Assembly (NCBI GenBank): GCA_963754305.1
Contig: CAVWFR010000040.1
Span: forward strand, 62,001 to 126,000
Direction of reading: 5' to 3'
Length of the DNA: 64,000 nt
Source of the DNA: DATEDA01 sp963754305
GTDB taxonomy: Bacteria; Pseudomonadota; Gammaproteobacteria; Burkholderiales; SG8-39
How positions within the stretch are numbered: position 1 is the stretch's first letter; each line of letters starts with the position of its first letter. The notes under the pieces are model-generated. The model saw nothing but the letters and a program-made list of their open reading frames with translations. It searched no databases and was not told the origin of the DNA. Shown piece by piece: positions 28,193 to 37,058 of this stretch. A program made the translations under genes and the position numbers.

Positions 28193-28253
28193 ACCGGGGT
28201 GATCTCGTTCTCTAGCCTTCATACCAGAAGGCCGATATAGAGAAGGAGATGCC

Positions 28254-28883
28254 ATGAACCGGAGCGTCCGCTGGATCGCGACTCTCGCGCTAACCGTCTG
28301 CTGGAGCGCAGCGCTCGCCGGCGAAAACGTCTCACTCGCAGAGCCGGTGAAGCTGAAGTTCGATCCGCGGTTCATCATGGAGACCGTCGCTCGGCGCATG
28401 AACGTCGCCCTGAGTCCGGAGCTTCCGCTCCCCGCGATCTTTGTCGAGAGCACGACGCCGCTCAGCCAGTTTCAGGACGCGATGGAAGCGCAGTGGCGAT
28501 TCCGGCCGCCGCTCGTCTCCAACGCCTACGCGATCGCACGCAATGAGATCTACTTGAGCGATAGCCCTGGTTTCTACCGTCGGCTGAAGCGGACGCTCGA
28601 CGATTCGCTGGCCCACGAGTTCGTGCATTACATCCAGGCAAAGTACTTCGACGAGGACCTCTCCACGGACGGATGCGAGATGCAGGCGGCCGAGATACAG
28701 CGGTGGTTCCGGGAAATCCACGTGCAGGCCAACCCCGCCGCCGCATCCCGGGAGACGGGCACCGGCAATCTCGGCGGCGAGCGTTACGCGGGCGATGCCG
28801 CTCCGAGTTGCGTCGTCGTGGTCGCAGGGGACGGCAGCCGAACAGTCCGGTGCGCGACCGGATCGCGGCCCGGGCCGGGCTGA
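28254..28883 (+). CDS. secreted HEXXH-containing protein, putative zinc metallopeptidase
   Basis: A 209-residue protein with a signal peptide ending AALAGEN. The central SLAHEFVHYIQAKYF contains HEFVH, a zincin-type HEXXH motif, and acidic residues downstream (TDGCEMQAAEIQRWF) could supply the third ligand (gluzincin-like). This suggests a periplasmic zinc-dependent hydrolase, but the family is not one I can name firmly, and such motifs can be non-catalytic. The ribosome site AAGGAGA is strong, 5 bases before the ATG. A palindromic operator candidate lies 61 bases upstream. The C-terminal tail is Gly/Arg-rich and probably disordered. Confidence 0.65.
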   Translation: MNRSVRWIATLALTVCWSAALAGENVSLAEPVKLKFDPRFIMETVARRMNVALSPELPLPAIFVESTTPLSQFQDAMEAQWRFRPPLVSNAYAIARNEIYLSDSPGFYRRLKRTLDDSLAHEFVHYIQAKYFDEDLSTDGCEMQAAEIQRWFREIHVQANPAAASRETGTGNLGGERYAGDAAPSCVVVVAGDGSRTVRCATGSRPGPG

Positions 28884-28952
28884 CTCTCACCGGCGGGCGG
28901 GGCGCGGCCGTAGAGACAGAGCGCCGCGAGCGCTGTGCCATACTCTTGCTCA

Positions 28953-29189
28953 ATGCGAAAAATCGGCAAGCGCAAGCCCAGCTCGCCCGCAATGACACCG
29001 AGCGCGGCGGGGTTGCACGCGGCTGCGATCCATCAGGCGACCGGTCAAGCGCTCGCGGCCGTTGCGACGACCGGGATCAGGCGCGGTATTTACAGGTTCG
29101 CCTCCCACGCAGAGATGAACCGACATACCGAGGAGGCCTTGGCGCGGGCGGTCGCGCACAACGTGCGAAGGCGCGCCGGCCGTCCGTAG
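28953..29189 (+). CDS. small conserved-looking hypothetical protein
   Basis: A 78-residue basic protein starting MRKIGKRKPSSPAM and containing GIYRFASHAEMNRHTEEALA near the end. The GIYRFxSHxEM...H pattern looks like a real folded segment and is reminiscent of small proteins found with toxin-antitoxin or nucleotidyltransferase genes, but no partner is present here. Function is unknown. The ribosome site is weak, so expression is uncertain. Confidence 0.45.
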   Translation: MRKIGKRKPSSPAMTPSAAGLHAAAIHQATGQALAAVATTGIRRGIYRFASHAEMNRHTEEALARAVAHNVRRRAGRP

Positions 29190-29240
29190 ATGTCCGATCC
29201 GGCGTGCGCTGGCGAGCGACGTCGATGCGACGCCCGGGGG

Positions 29241-29804
29241 CTACTTCTGGTGCGTGAACGGCAGCATCCGGTGTAGGTAGCGATCCCGGTGGCGCCACTG
29301 ATGCCGGATGCCCAGCCCCCAATGGGCGAGCAGGGTGGCGAGGAGCAGCACCGCCGTGAGCTTGTGCGTCCACTCCGCGATCGGCGCGAGGGTGGGATGC
29401 TTGCCGAGAAAGTTCGGCAGGTGCCAGACGCCGAAGAAATTGACGCCGTAGCCACCGGTCATCACGAAGACGAAGCCGCTGATCGGCATCAGGAACATGC
29501 ACACGTAGAGCGTGGGCTCGATCAAGTTGAGCGCGCGCTTCTCGCCCGCGCTCAGGTTGGGCGCCCAGTCGGGCAGCGGCGTGCGCTTGCGCCAGATGTA
29601 GCGCGCGAGCGCCACCAGCAGCAGGATCAGCCCGATCGACTTGTGCCAGTTGTAGAGCGTCCCCTGCGTGAAGCCAGCCGTGGTCTGTCCCTGCGGCGTG
29701 TTGAGCATCGCGGCGGCGGCGACGAACTGGTTGAGGATGAGCAGAAAGACGGTCCAGTGCAGGCACTTGGTGACGAAGCCGTAGCGGGTGGCGGTGTTCT
29801 TCAT
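29241..29804 (-). CDS. cytochrome b561 family protein
   Basis: A 187-residue inner-membrane b-type cytochrome with four membrane segments. Candidate heme-ligand histidines are in KCLHWTVF, YNWHKSIG, WTHKLTA and AHWGLGIRHQ, one in each segment as in bacterial b561. It may pass electrons between quinone and periplasmic acceptors or scavenge superoxide, as studied homologues do. ATG 29804 starts MKNTATRYG. A palindromic repeat lies upstream, and an M14 peptidase gene precedes it on the same strand. Confidence 0.85.
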   Translation of the reverse strand: MKNTATRYGFVTKCLHWTVFLLILNQFVAAAAMLNTPQGQTTAGFTQGTLYNWHKSIGLILLLVALARYIWRKRTPLPDWAPNLSAGEKRALNLIEPTLYVCMFLMPISGFVFVMTGGYGVNFFGVWHLPNFLGKHPTLAPIAEWTHKLTAVLLLATLLAHWGLGIRHQWRHRDRYLHRMLPFTHQK

Positions 29805-29847
29805 CTTGGAATCCCGGCGGGGAGGTGGCAGGATGGTGCCATCCTTC

Positions 29848-29930
29848 GTCGCGCCGGCGGAAAGCCGGGGCCCAGGCTGCGACCGGGCTACCGCGCGCGC
29901 CTCCTGGATGCCGGCTTTCGCCGGCACGAC
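29848..29930. repeat. dispersed palindromic repeat, two inverted units
   Basis: Unit one begins gtcgcgccggcggaaagccg and continues to cccagg; unit two is its inverted counterpart, cctggatgccggctttcgcc then ggcacgac. The element sits between the M14 peptidase stop (29937) and the b561 start (29804), both on the minus strand, and is related to the copies at 13434, 40696 and 51818. Confidence 0.7.
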
Positions 29931-29936
29931 GGGAGG

Positions 29937-31622
29937 CTATGCGAGCGTCAGCTCGGCCCGCACCGCGCCCGCGCGCTCGTGACGCGCGACGAGCTTGACG
30001 ACCGCACCCGACGGCGCGCGCACCACCCACTCCACCTTCGCGCGATCCTCCGTCGCGTCGCCGCTCCAACCGGCCCACCCGCTCGGCACGACGGGCTTGT
30101 ACGCGCGACCTTCGAGCTGGCCGAGCTCCTCGCGCGCACTCCCCGTCTCCAGCCGCGCACCCGCCGGCAGCTCGATCTCGGCCACGAGTCCGCGCACCTG
30201 CTTGTTCGCGAGCGCCCGCTTGGTGACGTAGCTCGGCAGCCAGCCGGAGTTCTGCACCACGAGCCGGACGCGCCAGGTGTCGGGCCCGAGGCGCGCGGCG
30301 CTCGCCTCGACGAGCTCGAGCTTCGGCGAGACGAGCAGGCTCCAGATCAGCCACTTCGGAAAGCGCTTGATCTCTTCCTCGAGCAGCGCATGCGGCGGGT
30401 TGCTCCACGTGTAGAGCGCGTCCCAACCGCCGAGCTCGACCTCGCCGAGCTGCGGATGGCGGAACGGATACCAGTCGACGAAGCCGCGGCCCCCGAGCGT
30501 CCCGTCGTTCCATGCGAGGAGCTTGAGGTCGTCCTCCAGCGGGTGCTCGCGATACCACTCGATGAACTTGTAGTCGGCGATGCCGGCCGCCCGCTGCGGG
30601 CTCCAGATCTCGATCGTCCAGGCGAAGAGACCAAGATGGTCGTAGGCCCAGTCGTCGAAGGAGCCGGTTATCACGTCCTTGGGGTGATACCGAAAGTCGT
30701 GGAAGACGGAGATGTTCGGATAGCCGGTGAGCTCCGTCCCTTTCGCGCCAAGTTTCTGATAGGTCCAGAGATCCTCGGCCGGCATGGTGTCGTCGGCGTG
30801 GTGCGAGTACGGGCGCAGCAGGACGCCGCTGTAGGTGTGGAACAGGATCGCGCCGGTGATGTTGGGGTGCGAGGCGACGAACGCCACCGCGGTGCGCACC
30901 TCGGGCTCCGAGGTCGGGAACGGGCCGGCGCCGTCCTGCTCGTGCTCTTGTCGCCAGCCAGCGGGGAAGTTCCGGTTCAGATCGAGCCGCTCCTTGCGGG
31001 GCGCGAGCGTCAGCGTCACGCCGTCCCAGCCTTCGATCCGCCCCTCTGGCACCAGGCGGTAGTAGCGGCCGCCGGACTCGGCGGGATCGCGGCGGACCAT
31101 GAGCCGCCGATCGCGCTCCGACACTTTCCACGGGCCGTTCGCGTCGGGCACGCGCATCGTGAGCACGCGTCCGTCGCCGTCGACGTCCTCGCGGCGCAGT
31201 CCCGCGATCGGTTCCTCGTCGTAGGGGTAGGGCCGTGTGCTCGAGCGAATGAGCTTCGGCACATCGGCGAGCGCCCATTCCGCGCCGTCCGGGTTGAGGC
31301 GCGGACAGACGTAGAACGCGCGCGTGTCGAGGCAACGAGTGATCTCCTCGTCCGTGCCGTATTGTGTGACCAGATGGTGCAGCAGGTAGAGGCAAGCCAT
31401 CGAGCCGGCGACTTCGGTCGCGTGGATGTTGCCGTCGACCCAGAGGGCGGGCTTGTCGCGGTCGGCGCCCGAGTCGAACCGCGTCGTGATCGCGAGCCAG
31501 ATGTCGCGTCCCTCGAAGCTCTTGCCGATGCTCTCGAGCCGCAGCAGGTCGGGATGCGCGGCGGCGAGCGCATGCAGCGCCCGCGTCAGGTCGTCGTAGC
31601 GGAGGTAGGTGTCGAACTGCAT
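29937..31622 (-). CDS. M14 family zinc carboxypeptidase
   Basis: A 561-residue metallocarboxypeptidase. Zinc ligands are H67 and E70 in GNIHATE and a later histidine in ILFHTYSGVLLRP; LDLNRNFPAGW supplies the substrate-binding Asn-Arg pair and FAWTIEIWSPQ the catalytic glutamate. After the catalytic domain (to about residue 400) comes a beta-rich C-terminal region typical of larger bacterial M14 proteins. No signal peptide is visible at the chosen ATG, so location is uncertain. It removes C-terminal residues from peptides, or acts on peptidoglycan peptides; which cannot be decided here. Confidence 0.9.
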   Translation of the reverse strand: MQFDTYLRYDDLTRALHALAAAHPDLLRLESIGKSFEGRDIWLAITTRFDSGADRDKPALWVDGNIHATEVAGSMACLYLLHHLVTQYGTDEEITRCLDTRAFYVCPRLNPDGAEWALADVPKLIRSSTRPYPYDEEPIAGLRREDVDGDGRVLTMRVPDANGPWKVSERDRRLMVRRDPAESGGRYYRLVPEGRIEGWDGVTLTLAPRKERLDLNRNFPAGWRQEHEQDGAGPFPTSEPEVRTAVAFVASHPNITGAILFHTYSGVLLRPYSHHADDTMPAEDLWTYQKLGAKGTELTGYPNISVFHDFRYHPKDVITGSFDDWAYDHLGLFAWTIEIWSPQRAAGIADYKFIEWYREHPLEDDLKLLAWNDGTLGGRGFVDWYPFRHPQLGEVELGGWDALYTWSNPPHALLEEEIKRFPKWLIWSLLVSPKLELVEASAARLGPDTWRVRLVVQNSGWLPSYVTKRALANKQVRGLVAEIELPAGARLETGSAREELGQLEGRAYKPVVPSGWAGWSGDATEDRAKVEWVVRAPSGAVVKLVARHERAGAVRAELTLA

Positions 31623-31775
31623 GTCCGGGGGTGAGCCTGGTCGGCGGGAGGCCGATTATCCCTGCTGCTCGCCGGGCCGCCGCCTTCGAGTTCGGGTAGC
31701 ACGCGGAGTCGGCCTCCTCCTGTCGTGAAGACTAGAATCCACTCTCCCGACTCTCTTCCCACGAGGCGTCCCCGA

Positions 31776-32942
31776 GTGCTTCCTCTTGCCGGCGTGCGGG
31801 TGCTGGACCTGACTGCGGTCGTACTCGGTCCCTACGCGAGCCAGATGCTCGCCGACTACGGCGCCGACGTCATCAAGATCGAGGCGCCCGAAGGGGACAC
31901 CACCCGGTACACCGGCCCGACGACCGAGACCGGGATGGGCGCGATCTTCCTGGGCGTCAATCGGGGCAAGCGCAGCGTCGTTCTCGACCTCAAGCGCGAG
32001 GAGGCGCGCGCGGCGTTGATGAGGCTCGTCGATACCGCGGACGTGTTCATGCACAGCATCCGACCGCAAAAGCTAGTCGACCTCGGTGCCGACCCGGCGA
32101 CGCTGCTCGCGCGGAACCCACGGCTCGTGTACGCGGGGCTGCTCGGCTTCGGCGAGGACGGCCCCTACGGCGGGCTGCCCGCCTACGACGACATCATCCA
32201 GGGGCTCTCGGGGTGCGCGGCGCTGATGCAGCGGCAGACCGGGGAGCCGCAATACCTTCCGACCGTCGCCGCCGACAAGATCTCCGGGCTATTCGCCGCG
32301 AACGCCATCATGGCGGCACTCGTCAACCGTGAACGCACCGGCCTGGGCGGCTACGTCGAGGTGCCGATGTTCGAATCGATGGTGGCGTTCAACCTCGTCG
32401 AGCATTTCTACGGGCTGCACTTCGATCCCCCGCTCAGCGCGCCCGGGTATCCGCGCGTGCTCGCGCCTTGGCGCCGTCCGTATCGGACCACCGACGGCTA
32501 CATCTGCGCTTTGCCCTACACGGATGCTCACTGGCGCCGGTTCTTCATCGAGGCCGGCCGTCTGGAGCTGGCCGACGACCCGCGCTTCGCGAGCATCACC
32601 GAGCGGACCCAGCACATCGAGACCCTGTACGAAATGGCGGCGGGCATCATCGGCACCCGCAGCACGGCCGAATGGCTGGCCACGTTCCAAGCGCTGGAGA
32701 TCCCGGCCTCCCGCATCAACTCGCTCGAAGACCTGCCGCACGACGAACATCTGCGCGCCACCGCGTTCTTCGCGACACTGGATGATGCCAAGCTCGGGCG
32801 GCTGCGCTTCCCGGGCGTGCCGGTGAAGTTCGGCCGCGAGCGCCCGCCGGTCCGCATGCCGCCGCGGCTCGGCGAGCACACCAGTGAAGTCTTGCGCGAA
32901 ACGCGAACCCCCGCTCCCCCACGCTCCAACCCGAAGGCTTGA
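31776..32942 (+). CDS. CaiB/BaiF family CoA-transferase
   Basis: A class III CoA-transferase of 388 residues moving CoA between carboxylic acids. It has LPLAGVRVLDLTAVVLGP at the N-terminus, GADVIKIEAPEGD, and PAYDDIIQGLSG, whose first Asp is the catalytic residue that forms the glutamyl/aspartyl-CoA intermediate in this family. GTG 31776 is used because AGG lies upstream and homologues start near this motif; GTG 31725 would add 17 residues. The MaoC-like gene follows after 3 bases, so the two probably act on one acyl-CoA: activation, then hydration or dehydration. Confidence 0.9.
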   Translation: MLPLAGVRVLDLTAVVLGPYASQMLADYGADVIKIEAPEGDTTRYTGPTTETGMGAIFLGVNRGKRSVVLDLKREEARAALMRLVDTADVFMHSIRPQKLVDLGADPATLLARNPRLVYAGLLGFGEDGPYGGLPAYDDIIQGLSGCAALMQRQTGEPQYLPTVAADKISGLFAANAIMAALVNRERTGLGGYVEVPMFESMVAFNLVEHFYGLHFDPPLSAPGYPRVLAPWRRPYRTTDGYICALPYTDAHWRRFFIEAGRLELADDPRFASITERTQHIETLYEMAAGIIGTRSTAEWLATFQALEIPASRINSLEDLPHDEHLRATAFFATLDDAKLGRLRFPGVPVKFGRERPPVRMPPRLGEHTSEVLRETRTPAPPRSNPKA

Positions 32943-32945
32943 TCC

Positions 32946-33434
32946 ATGGCGACCGACCGGCTGCCCATCCTCGGACAGGGCTTTTACTGGCAGGACCTGG
33001 AGATCGGGCAGCGCTTTCAGACGTTGCGCCGGACCCTCACCGAGACCGACCTCGTGAATTTCATCTCCGTCACCGGGATGCTGGAGGCGATCTTCATCGA
33101 CGCCCATTTCCAGCATGGCGCCATCGCCGGGCGGCCGGTGCCCGCCGCGCTGACCTACTCGATCATCGAGGGGCTGATCCTGCAGAGCATGATCCAGGGC
33201 ACCGGGCTCGCGATGCTCGAGCTGACGCAGAAGATTCACGCGCCGGTGCGGGTGAACGACACGATCCGGGGCGTGGTGGAGGTCACCGGCGTGCGTCCGA
33301 CGTCAAAGGGCGGCCGGGCCGTGGTCACGTCGGCGATCGACGTGTTCAACCAGCACGAGGAGCGGGTTCTGTCCTACACGGCGACGCGATTGCTGGCGGG
33401 GCGCCCGCAGAGCAGCGCGGCGGATGGGCGCTAG
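32946..33434 (+). CDS. MaoC-like hot-dog-fold acyl dehydratase
   Basis: A 162-residue hot-dog protein. It opens GQGFYWQDLEIGQRFQTLRR and continues with LTETDLVNFISVTGM and FIDAHFQHGAIAGRPVPA, the place of the Asp/His catalytic pair of R-hydratases, here D and H in IDAHF. It likely hydrates an enoyl-CoA or dehydrates a beta-hydroxyacyl-CoA. It is coupled to the CaiB/BaiF CoA-transferase gene upstream (3-base gap), as in mesaconyl/itaconyl-type and dicarboxylate pathways; the exact substrate is unknown. It converges on the next gene with a 26-base interval. Confidence 0.85.
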   Translation: MATDRLPILGQGFYWQDLEIGQRFQTLRRTLTETDLVNFISVTGMLEAIFIDAHFQHGAIAGRPVPAALTYSIIEGLILQSMIQGTGLAMLELTQKIHAPVRVNDTIRGVVEVTGVRPTSKGGRAVVTSAIDVFNQHEERVLSYTATRLLAGRPQSSAADGR

Positions 33435-33460
33435 CCGGACGCGGCCGTCGCAGCGACTGA

Positions 33461-34768
33461 TCAGCGAACCGTGAACGGCGCGTTGTAGGGGCGGCCGAAC
33501 GGCACCCCCGCGACCACGGTCTGCGCCGGACGCAGGTAGACCTTGCCGTCGCGCTCGTTCTTGCGGGTGTCGACGAAGCGCACCGGCCCCTCGACGATCT
33601 CCAGGATCGACACGTCCCCGGGCGCGCCGACTTCCAGCGTGCCGAGCTTGGGCAGCCGGTTGATCGAGCGCGCCGGGTTGACCGTCGCCATCGCGACCAC
33701 CTGCTCGAGCGTGAACCCCATGTTCAGGAACTTGCTCATCACCCAGGTGAGATAAGGCATTCCGGGCGTGTTGCCGGAGAAGACGTGGATATCGGAGGAG
33801 ATCGTGTCGGGCGGGGCGCCCTGCTGGATCGCCGGCTCGGCCATCGTGTAGTCGAAGCTGCCGCCGCCGTGGCCCACGTCGAAGACGACGCCGCGTCGCT
33901 TCGCCTCGAGCGCCGCGGGCAGGAGCTTGCCGGCCTGCACGATGTTGGTCCCGGCGCCCGCGTTGTTCGGCGCACCCGAGTAGGCGTGCGTCAGGATGTC
34001 GCCCGGCCGCAGGCGGTCGAGAATCTGCGACATCAGCTCGACGCTCTGCACGCCGCCGATGTGGCACATCACCTTGCCGTTGGTGCCGGAGGCTTCGCAC
34101 GCCCGGATCGACCGGTTGAGCGGTTCGAGGCCGTGCTTGTCGATGACGTTCTCCGACATCCGCACCTTGATTCCGAGCACGATGTCGCCGTTCTCGCCGA
34201 CCGCTTTCGCCGCCGCGTCGGTCTGCGCGTAGTTGACATTGAAGAGCTCGGGCACCGGGAAGCCGGCGAGGCCGATGTTCGCAATGTGCACGAAAGCGTA
34301 CAGCCGCGACCGCGTCTGCGCGACGATGTGACGGCGGAACGCGGGCAGGTTGTTGGCGCCCGCATCGCCGGCCGACACGAGCGTCGTCGTCGCCTGGAAT
34401 TGCGCGAGCTCGTCCGCGGGAATGCCGATCGCCGACCCATACGGATAAACGTGCGCATGTAGATCGATCAGCCCCGGCGTCACGAGCTTGCCGCTCGCGT
34501 TCAACACTCGCAGCGCGCGGTCGGCGGGGATGTCCGCCTCGACCGATTCGACGATGCCATAGCGGATGCCGATATCGCGCCGGCCGCGGAGCTTCTGGCT
34601 CGGGTCGAGGACGTCGCCGCCCTTGATGACGAGGTCGAACTTGTCCTGCGGGCCCATCGCGGCCTGCACCGCACGTCCTACGAGGCCGGATGCGCCGAGC
34701 GCCGATACGGCGCCGACGCCGGCGAGGAGGAACTTGCGGCGATTGCTTGAGCTCGCTTCCGTGTTCAT
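33461..34768 (-). CDS. Tat-exported amidohydrolase/deacetylase
   Basis: A 435-residue metal-dependent hydrolase of the dihydroorotase/D-aminoacylase superfamily. A twin-arginine leader (SSNRRKFLLAG) implies folded export. Then FDLVIKGGDVLDPSQ, the composite-site domain, and PGLIDLHAHVYPYGS with the HxH metal motif; MCHIGG, HAYSG and DVGHGGGSF provide further histidines. It resembles amidohydrolase/deacetylase family metallohydrolases acting on N-acyl amino acids or cyclic imides. Substrate is unknown. No close operon partner; the M23 peptidase gene ends 81 bases upstream on the same strand. Confidence 0.85.
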   Translation of the reverse strand: MNTEASSSNRRKFLLAGVGAVSALGASGLVGRAVQAAMGPQDKFDLVIKGGDVLDPSQKLRGRRDIGIRYGIVESVEADIPADRALRVLNASGKLVTPGLIDLHAHVYPYGSAIGIPADELAQFQATTTLVSAGDAGANNLPAFRRHIVAQTRSRLYAFVHIANIGLAGFPVPELFNVNYAQTDAAAKAVGENGDIVLGIKVRMSENVIDKHGLEPLNRSIRACEASGTNGKVMCHIGGVQSVELMSQILDRLRPGDILTHAYSGAPNNAGAGTNIVQAGKLLPAALEAKRRGVVFDVGHGGGSFDYTMAEPAIQQGAPPDTISSDIHVFSGNTPGMPYLTWVMSKFLNMGFTLEQVVAMATVNPARSINRLPKLGTLEVGAPGDVSILEIVEGPVRFVDTRKNERDGKVYLRPAQTVVAGVPFGRPYNAPFTVR

Positions 34769-34849
34769 GTTGTTCTCCCTCGGTTGAACCGCGGGCAGCC
34801 TGATCCTCACACCGGGCGCGGGTCAAGCTGCGACGCAGCAGCGTCCGTG

Positions 34850-35686
34850 CTAGTCCGGCAGAAACAGCGCCGGATCGACCGCGACCGCGTTCAGATACAC
34901 CGCGAAGTGCAGATGCGGCCCGGTGACGCGGCCGGTCGCCCCGACCTTGCCGATCCCTGTGCCGGCGGCTACGGCGTCTCCGACAGCCGCGTCGATAGCG
35001 CTCAAGTGGGAGTACAGCGAGAGCAGTCCCTGTCCGTGGTCGAGCACGAGGGTCCGGCCCGGGAAGAAATAGTCCCCGGTGTCGATGACTCTTCCCGCCT
35101 CCGCCGCGATGACCGGCGTGCCCACCGGCGCTGCGATGTCCATGCCGTTGTGCGGGCTACGCGCCTGACCGTTGAAGAAGCGGCGCAGTCCGAACGTGCC
35201 CGAGCGGCGTCCCGGCGCCGGCTGCAGCATCACGAGCGTCGCCGGCGGTGCAGTCGTGAAAGTCCTCAGCACCGCGTCGAGATGCGCCCGCTCGCGCTCG
35301 TAGCGTGCGAGGTCCTCGCTCGAGAGGTCGACCTGCCCCGGCGGGACCTTGAGATGCTGCGCGGCGTACTGCTTCGGGCGGACGTCGATCTCGAACCGCT
35401 CGAGCTTGCCGTCGGCGCGCTCGACTTCCACCCGCAATTTCGAGCCCGGTTTCGCCGCGAGCGCGATGCCGACGACGGCCACCCACTCGTCCCCGTCGCG
35501 CATGATCAATACGCGGTCGGTCCCGAGGCGCGCGTACGGCGGATCCGCGGATGCGCCAAGGGCGATCCGCGCCACGCCGCCGGGGACGGCCGCGGAACGA
35601 GGGCTTGTCGCCGCCCGCGCCCGGGCAAGCCACGCCGGAGCGAGCAGCGCGGGCACGAGCAACCGGAGGAGGTCGCGGCGGTTCAT
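34850..35686 (-). CDS. M23 family metallopeptidase (LytM domain)
   Basis: A 278-residue exported protein: leader MNRRDLLRLLVPALLAPAWL, an N-terminal beta-rich region, then a LytM/M23 domain with GTFGLRRFFNGQARSPHNGM...D (HxxxD zinc ligands) and GPHLHFAVYLN (HxH). All zinc ligands are present, so it is a probable peptidoglycan endopeptidase rather than an EnvC-type activator. ATG 35686 gives the proper leader; the frame extends six codons further. It stands between the sugar-acid cluster and the amidohydrolase, same strand. Confidence 0.9.
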   Translation of the reverse strand: MNRRDLLRLLVPALLAPAWLARARAATSPRSAAVPGGVARIALGASADPPYARLGTDRVLIMRDGDEWVAVVGIALAAKPGSKLRVEVERADGKLERFEIDVRPKQYAAQHLKVPPGQVDLSSEDLARYERERAHLDAVLRTFTTAPPATLVMLQPAPGRRSGTFGLRRFFNGQARSPHNGMDIAAPVGTPVIAAEAGRVIDTGDYFFPGRTLVLDHGQGLLSLYSHLSAIDAAVGDAVAAGTGIGKVGATGRVTGPHLHFAVYLNAVAVDPALFLPD

Positions 35687-35762
35687 CACCAGGCGGCTTT
35701 CCACACGAGCCGAGTGTGCACCGTCCCGTCGCGGAGCAGGGGCCGCGGTTCCCGACGTCCGA

Positions 35763-37058
35763 TCAGCTCGGCGGCGCGGGTGCGATCAGCCGTTCGAAGA
35801 GATCCACCCCGCCCATCTGCCCCCCTTTCAGCATCAGCTCGAGACCATCGAGCCGGGCGCCCGGCGCGTGCGCGAGGCAGAGGGCTGCGCCGGGCGCGAG
35901 GTTGCCCAGATACGACAAAGCTACGATGCCAAGCGCCTTTACGGCGTGGCTCGACGTATCGCCGCCGGCGATGCCTACCCGCGGCACCGGCGCGAGCGCA
36001 AGCACGCGGTGGAGCAACTCGCCGGAGCCGAGCGCGATCCGGGTCGAAGGCGTTTCGCGCGCGGCGTCCGCTCGCGCGGTGTGCGCCAGGACGTTGCGGC
36101 CCGCGCGCAGCTCGTTAGCCAGTTCCCGCGCCGTACGATCGATGTAACCGGCGTCGGATTCGGCGAGGCGCGCCGCGTCGAGCGCCACGTGCAGAAACGA
36201 CGCCGCCGCCGCGATCTGCCGCGCGGTCACCGGCGACAGGCTACCGGCGAGCACGAACACCGGCCCGCTCGCGGCGGAGACCGGCGCCGATGCGGCGGGC
36301 GCCAGCTGCCAATGCGCGGCGAGTGCCTGAACCACCGAGCTCGGGCCAACCGCAATCAGCGGTGCGCGCTGCGCGTGCGTCCACACGATCCGACCGATCG
36401 GCGCGAGATGATCGGCATGCCCGACGTCGAACAGCAGCGCGTCGGGGTTCGAGGCAAGCCGCGCCGTGATCGCCGCGTCGAGCGTGTGCGGTGGACGCGC
36501 GTACTCGAGGTACGGGATCGACTCGACCCTCCGCAGTCCCTGCCGAGCGAGATGGACACGCAGGTCCGCCTCGTCCATGGGCGTGATCGGATGCACGCTC
36601 ATGGTCGGATGCCGATCGATCCGGTGCACCGGGCCGCCCGTCTGCACTGCCGCGAAGAGGTTGCCGAAGAGGCAATAGCGGTCCAGGTTCGGCTGGCCCC
36701 CGACGATGGGCACGAACGGGCTCGGGATGGATCGGCGGAAGACCGCGACGGCCGCACCGATGCTGCCGACCGTCGGCGAGCTGTCGAACGTCGAGCAGGT
36801 CTTGTAGTGGACGACGGGCGTGCGCAGCGCGGCGAACAGGCGCGCCGCGGGCTCGATCTCCGCCGCCATCGCCGCCGTCGGAAGCGAGCGTGCGGTGCCC
36901 GCGATCCCGACGCAATGGAGCGTTCCGGCTGCGTCCAGCTGGGCGCGCGTCGGTACGCCGAGAAACAGCAGCGTCCGCAGACCCGCGCGCGCAGCCGTCG
37001 CCAGCGTGTCGGTGGCGCCGGTGAAGTCGTCGCCGTAGTAGCCGAGCTGCAACGTCAC
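35763..37058 (-). CDS. DUF1537 four-carbon acid sugar kinase (OiaK-like)
   Basis: A 431-residue kinase. The N-terminal domain has YYGDDFTGATDTLATAARAG, the substrate-binding aspartate motif of DUF1537; the C-terminal nucleotide-binding domain has GIAGGDTSSHAVKALG and ELMLKGGQMGGVDLFERL. Characterised members phosphorylate D-threonate, D-erythronate or 3-oxo-isoapionate. The GTG start overlaps the stop of the RuBisCO-like gene by 4 bases (GTGA), implying coupled translation and consecutive reactions. In reported D-apionate routes a kinase of this family (OiaK) makes 3-oxo-isoapionate 4-phosphate for a RuBisCO-like enzyme (OiaX); I infer the same logic here. PdxA2, the partner in threonate pathways, is absent from the window. 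Confidence 0.9.
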   Translation of the reverse strand: MTLQLGYYGDDFTGATDTLATAARAGLRTLLFLGVPTRAQLDAAGTLHCVGIAGTARSLPTAAMAAEIEPAARLFAALRTPVVHYKTCSTFDSSPTVGSIGAAVAVFRRSIPSPFVPIVGGQPNLDRYCLFGNLFAAVQTGGPVHRIDRHPTMSVHPITPMDEADLRVHLARQGLRRVESIPYLEYARPPHTLDAAITARLASNPDALLFDVGHADHLAPIGRIVWTHAQRAPLIAVGPSSVVQALAAHWQLAPAASAPVSAASGPVFVLAGSLSPVTARQIAAAASFLHVALDAARLAESDAGYIDRTARELANELRAGRNVLAHTARADAARETPSTRIALGSGELLHRVLALAPVPRVGIAGGDTSSHAVKALGIVALSYLGNLAPGAALCLAHAPGARLDGLELMLKGGQMGGVDLFERLIAPAPPS

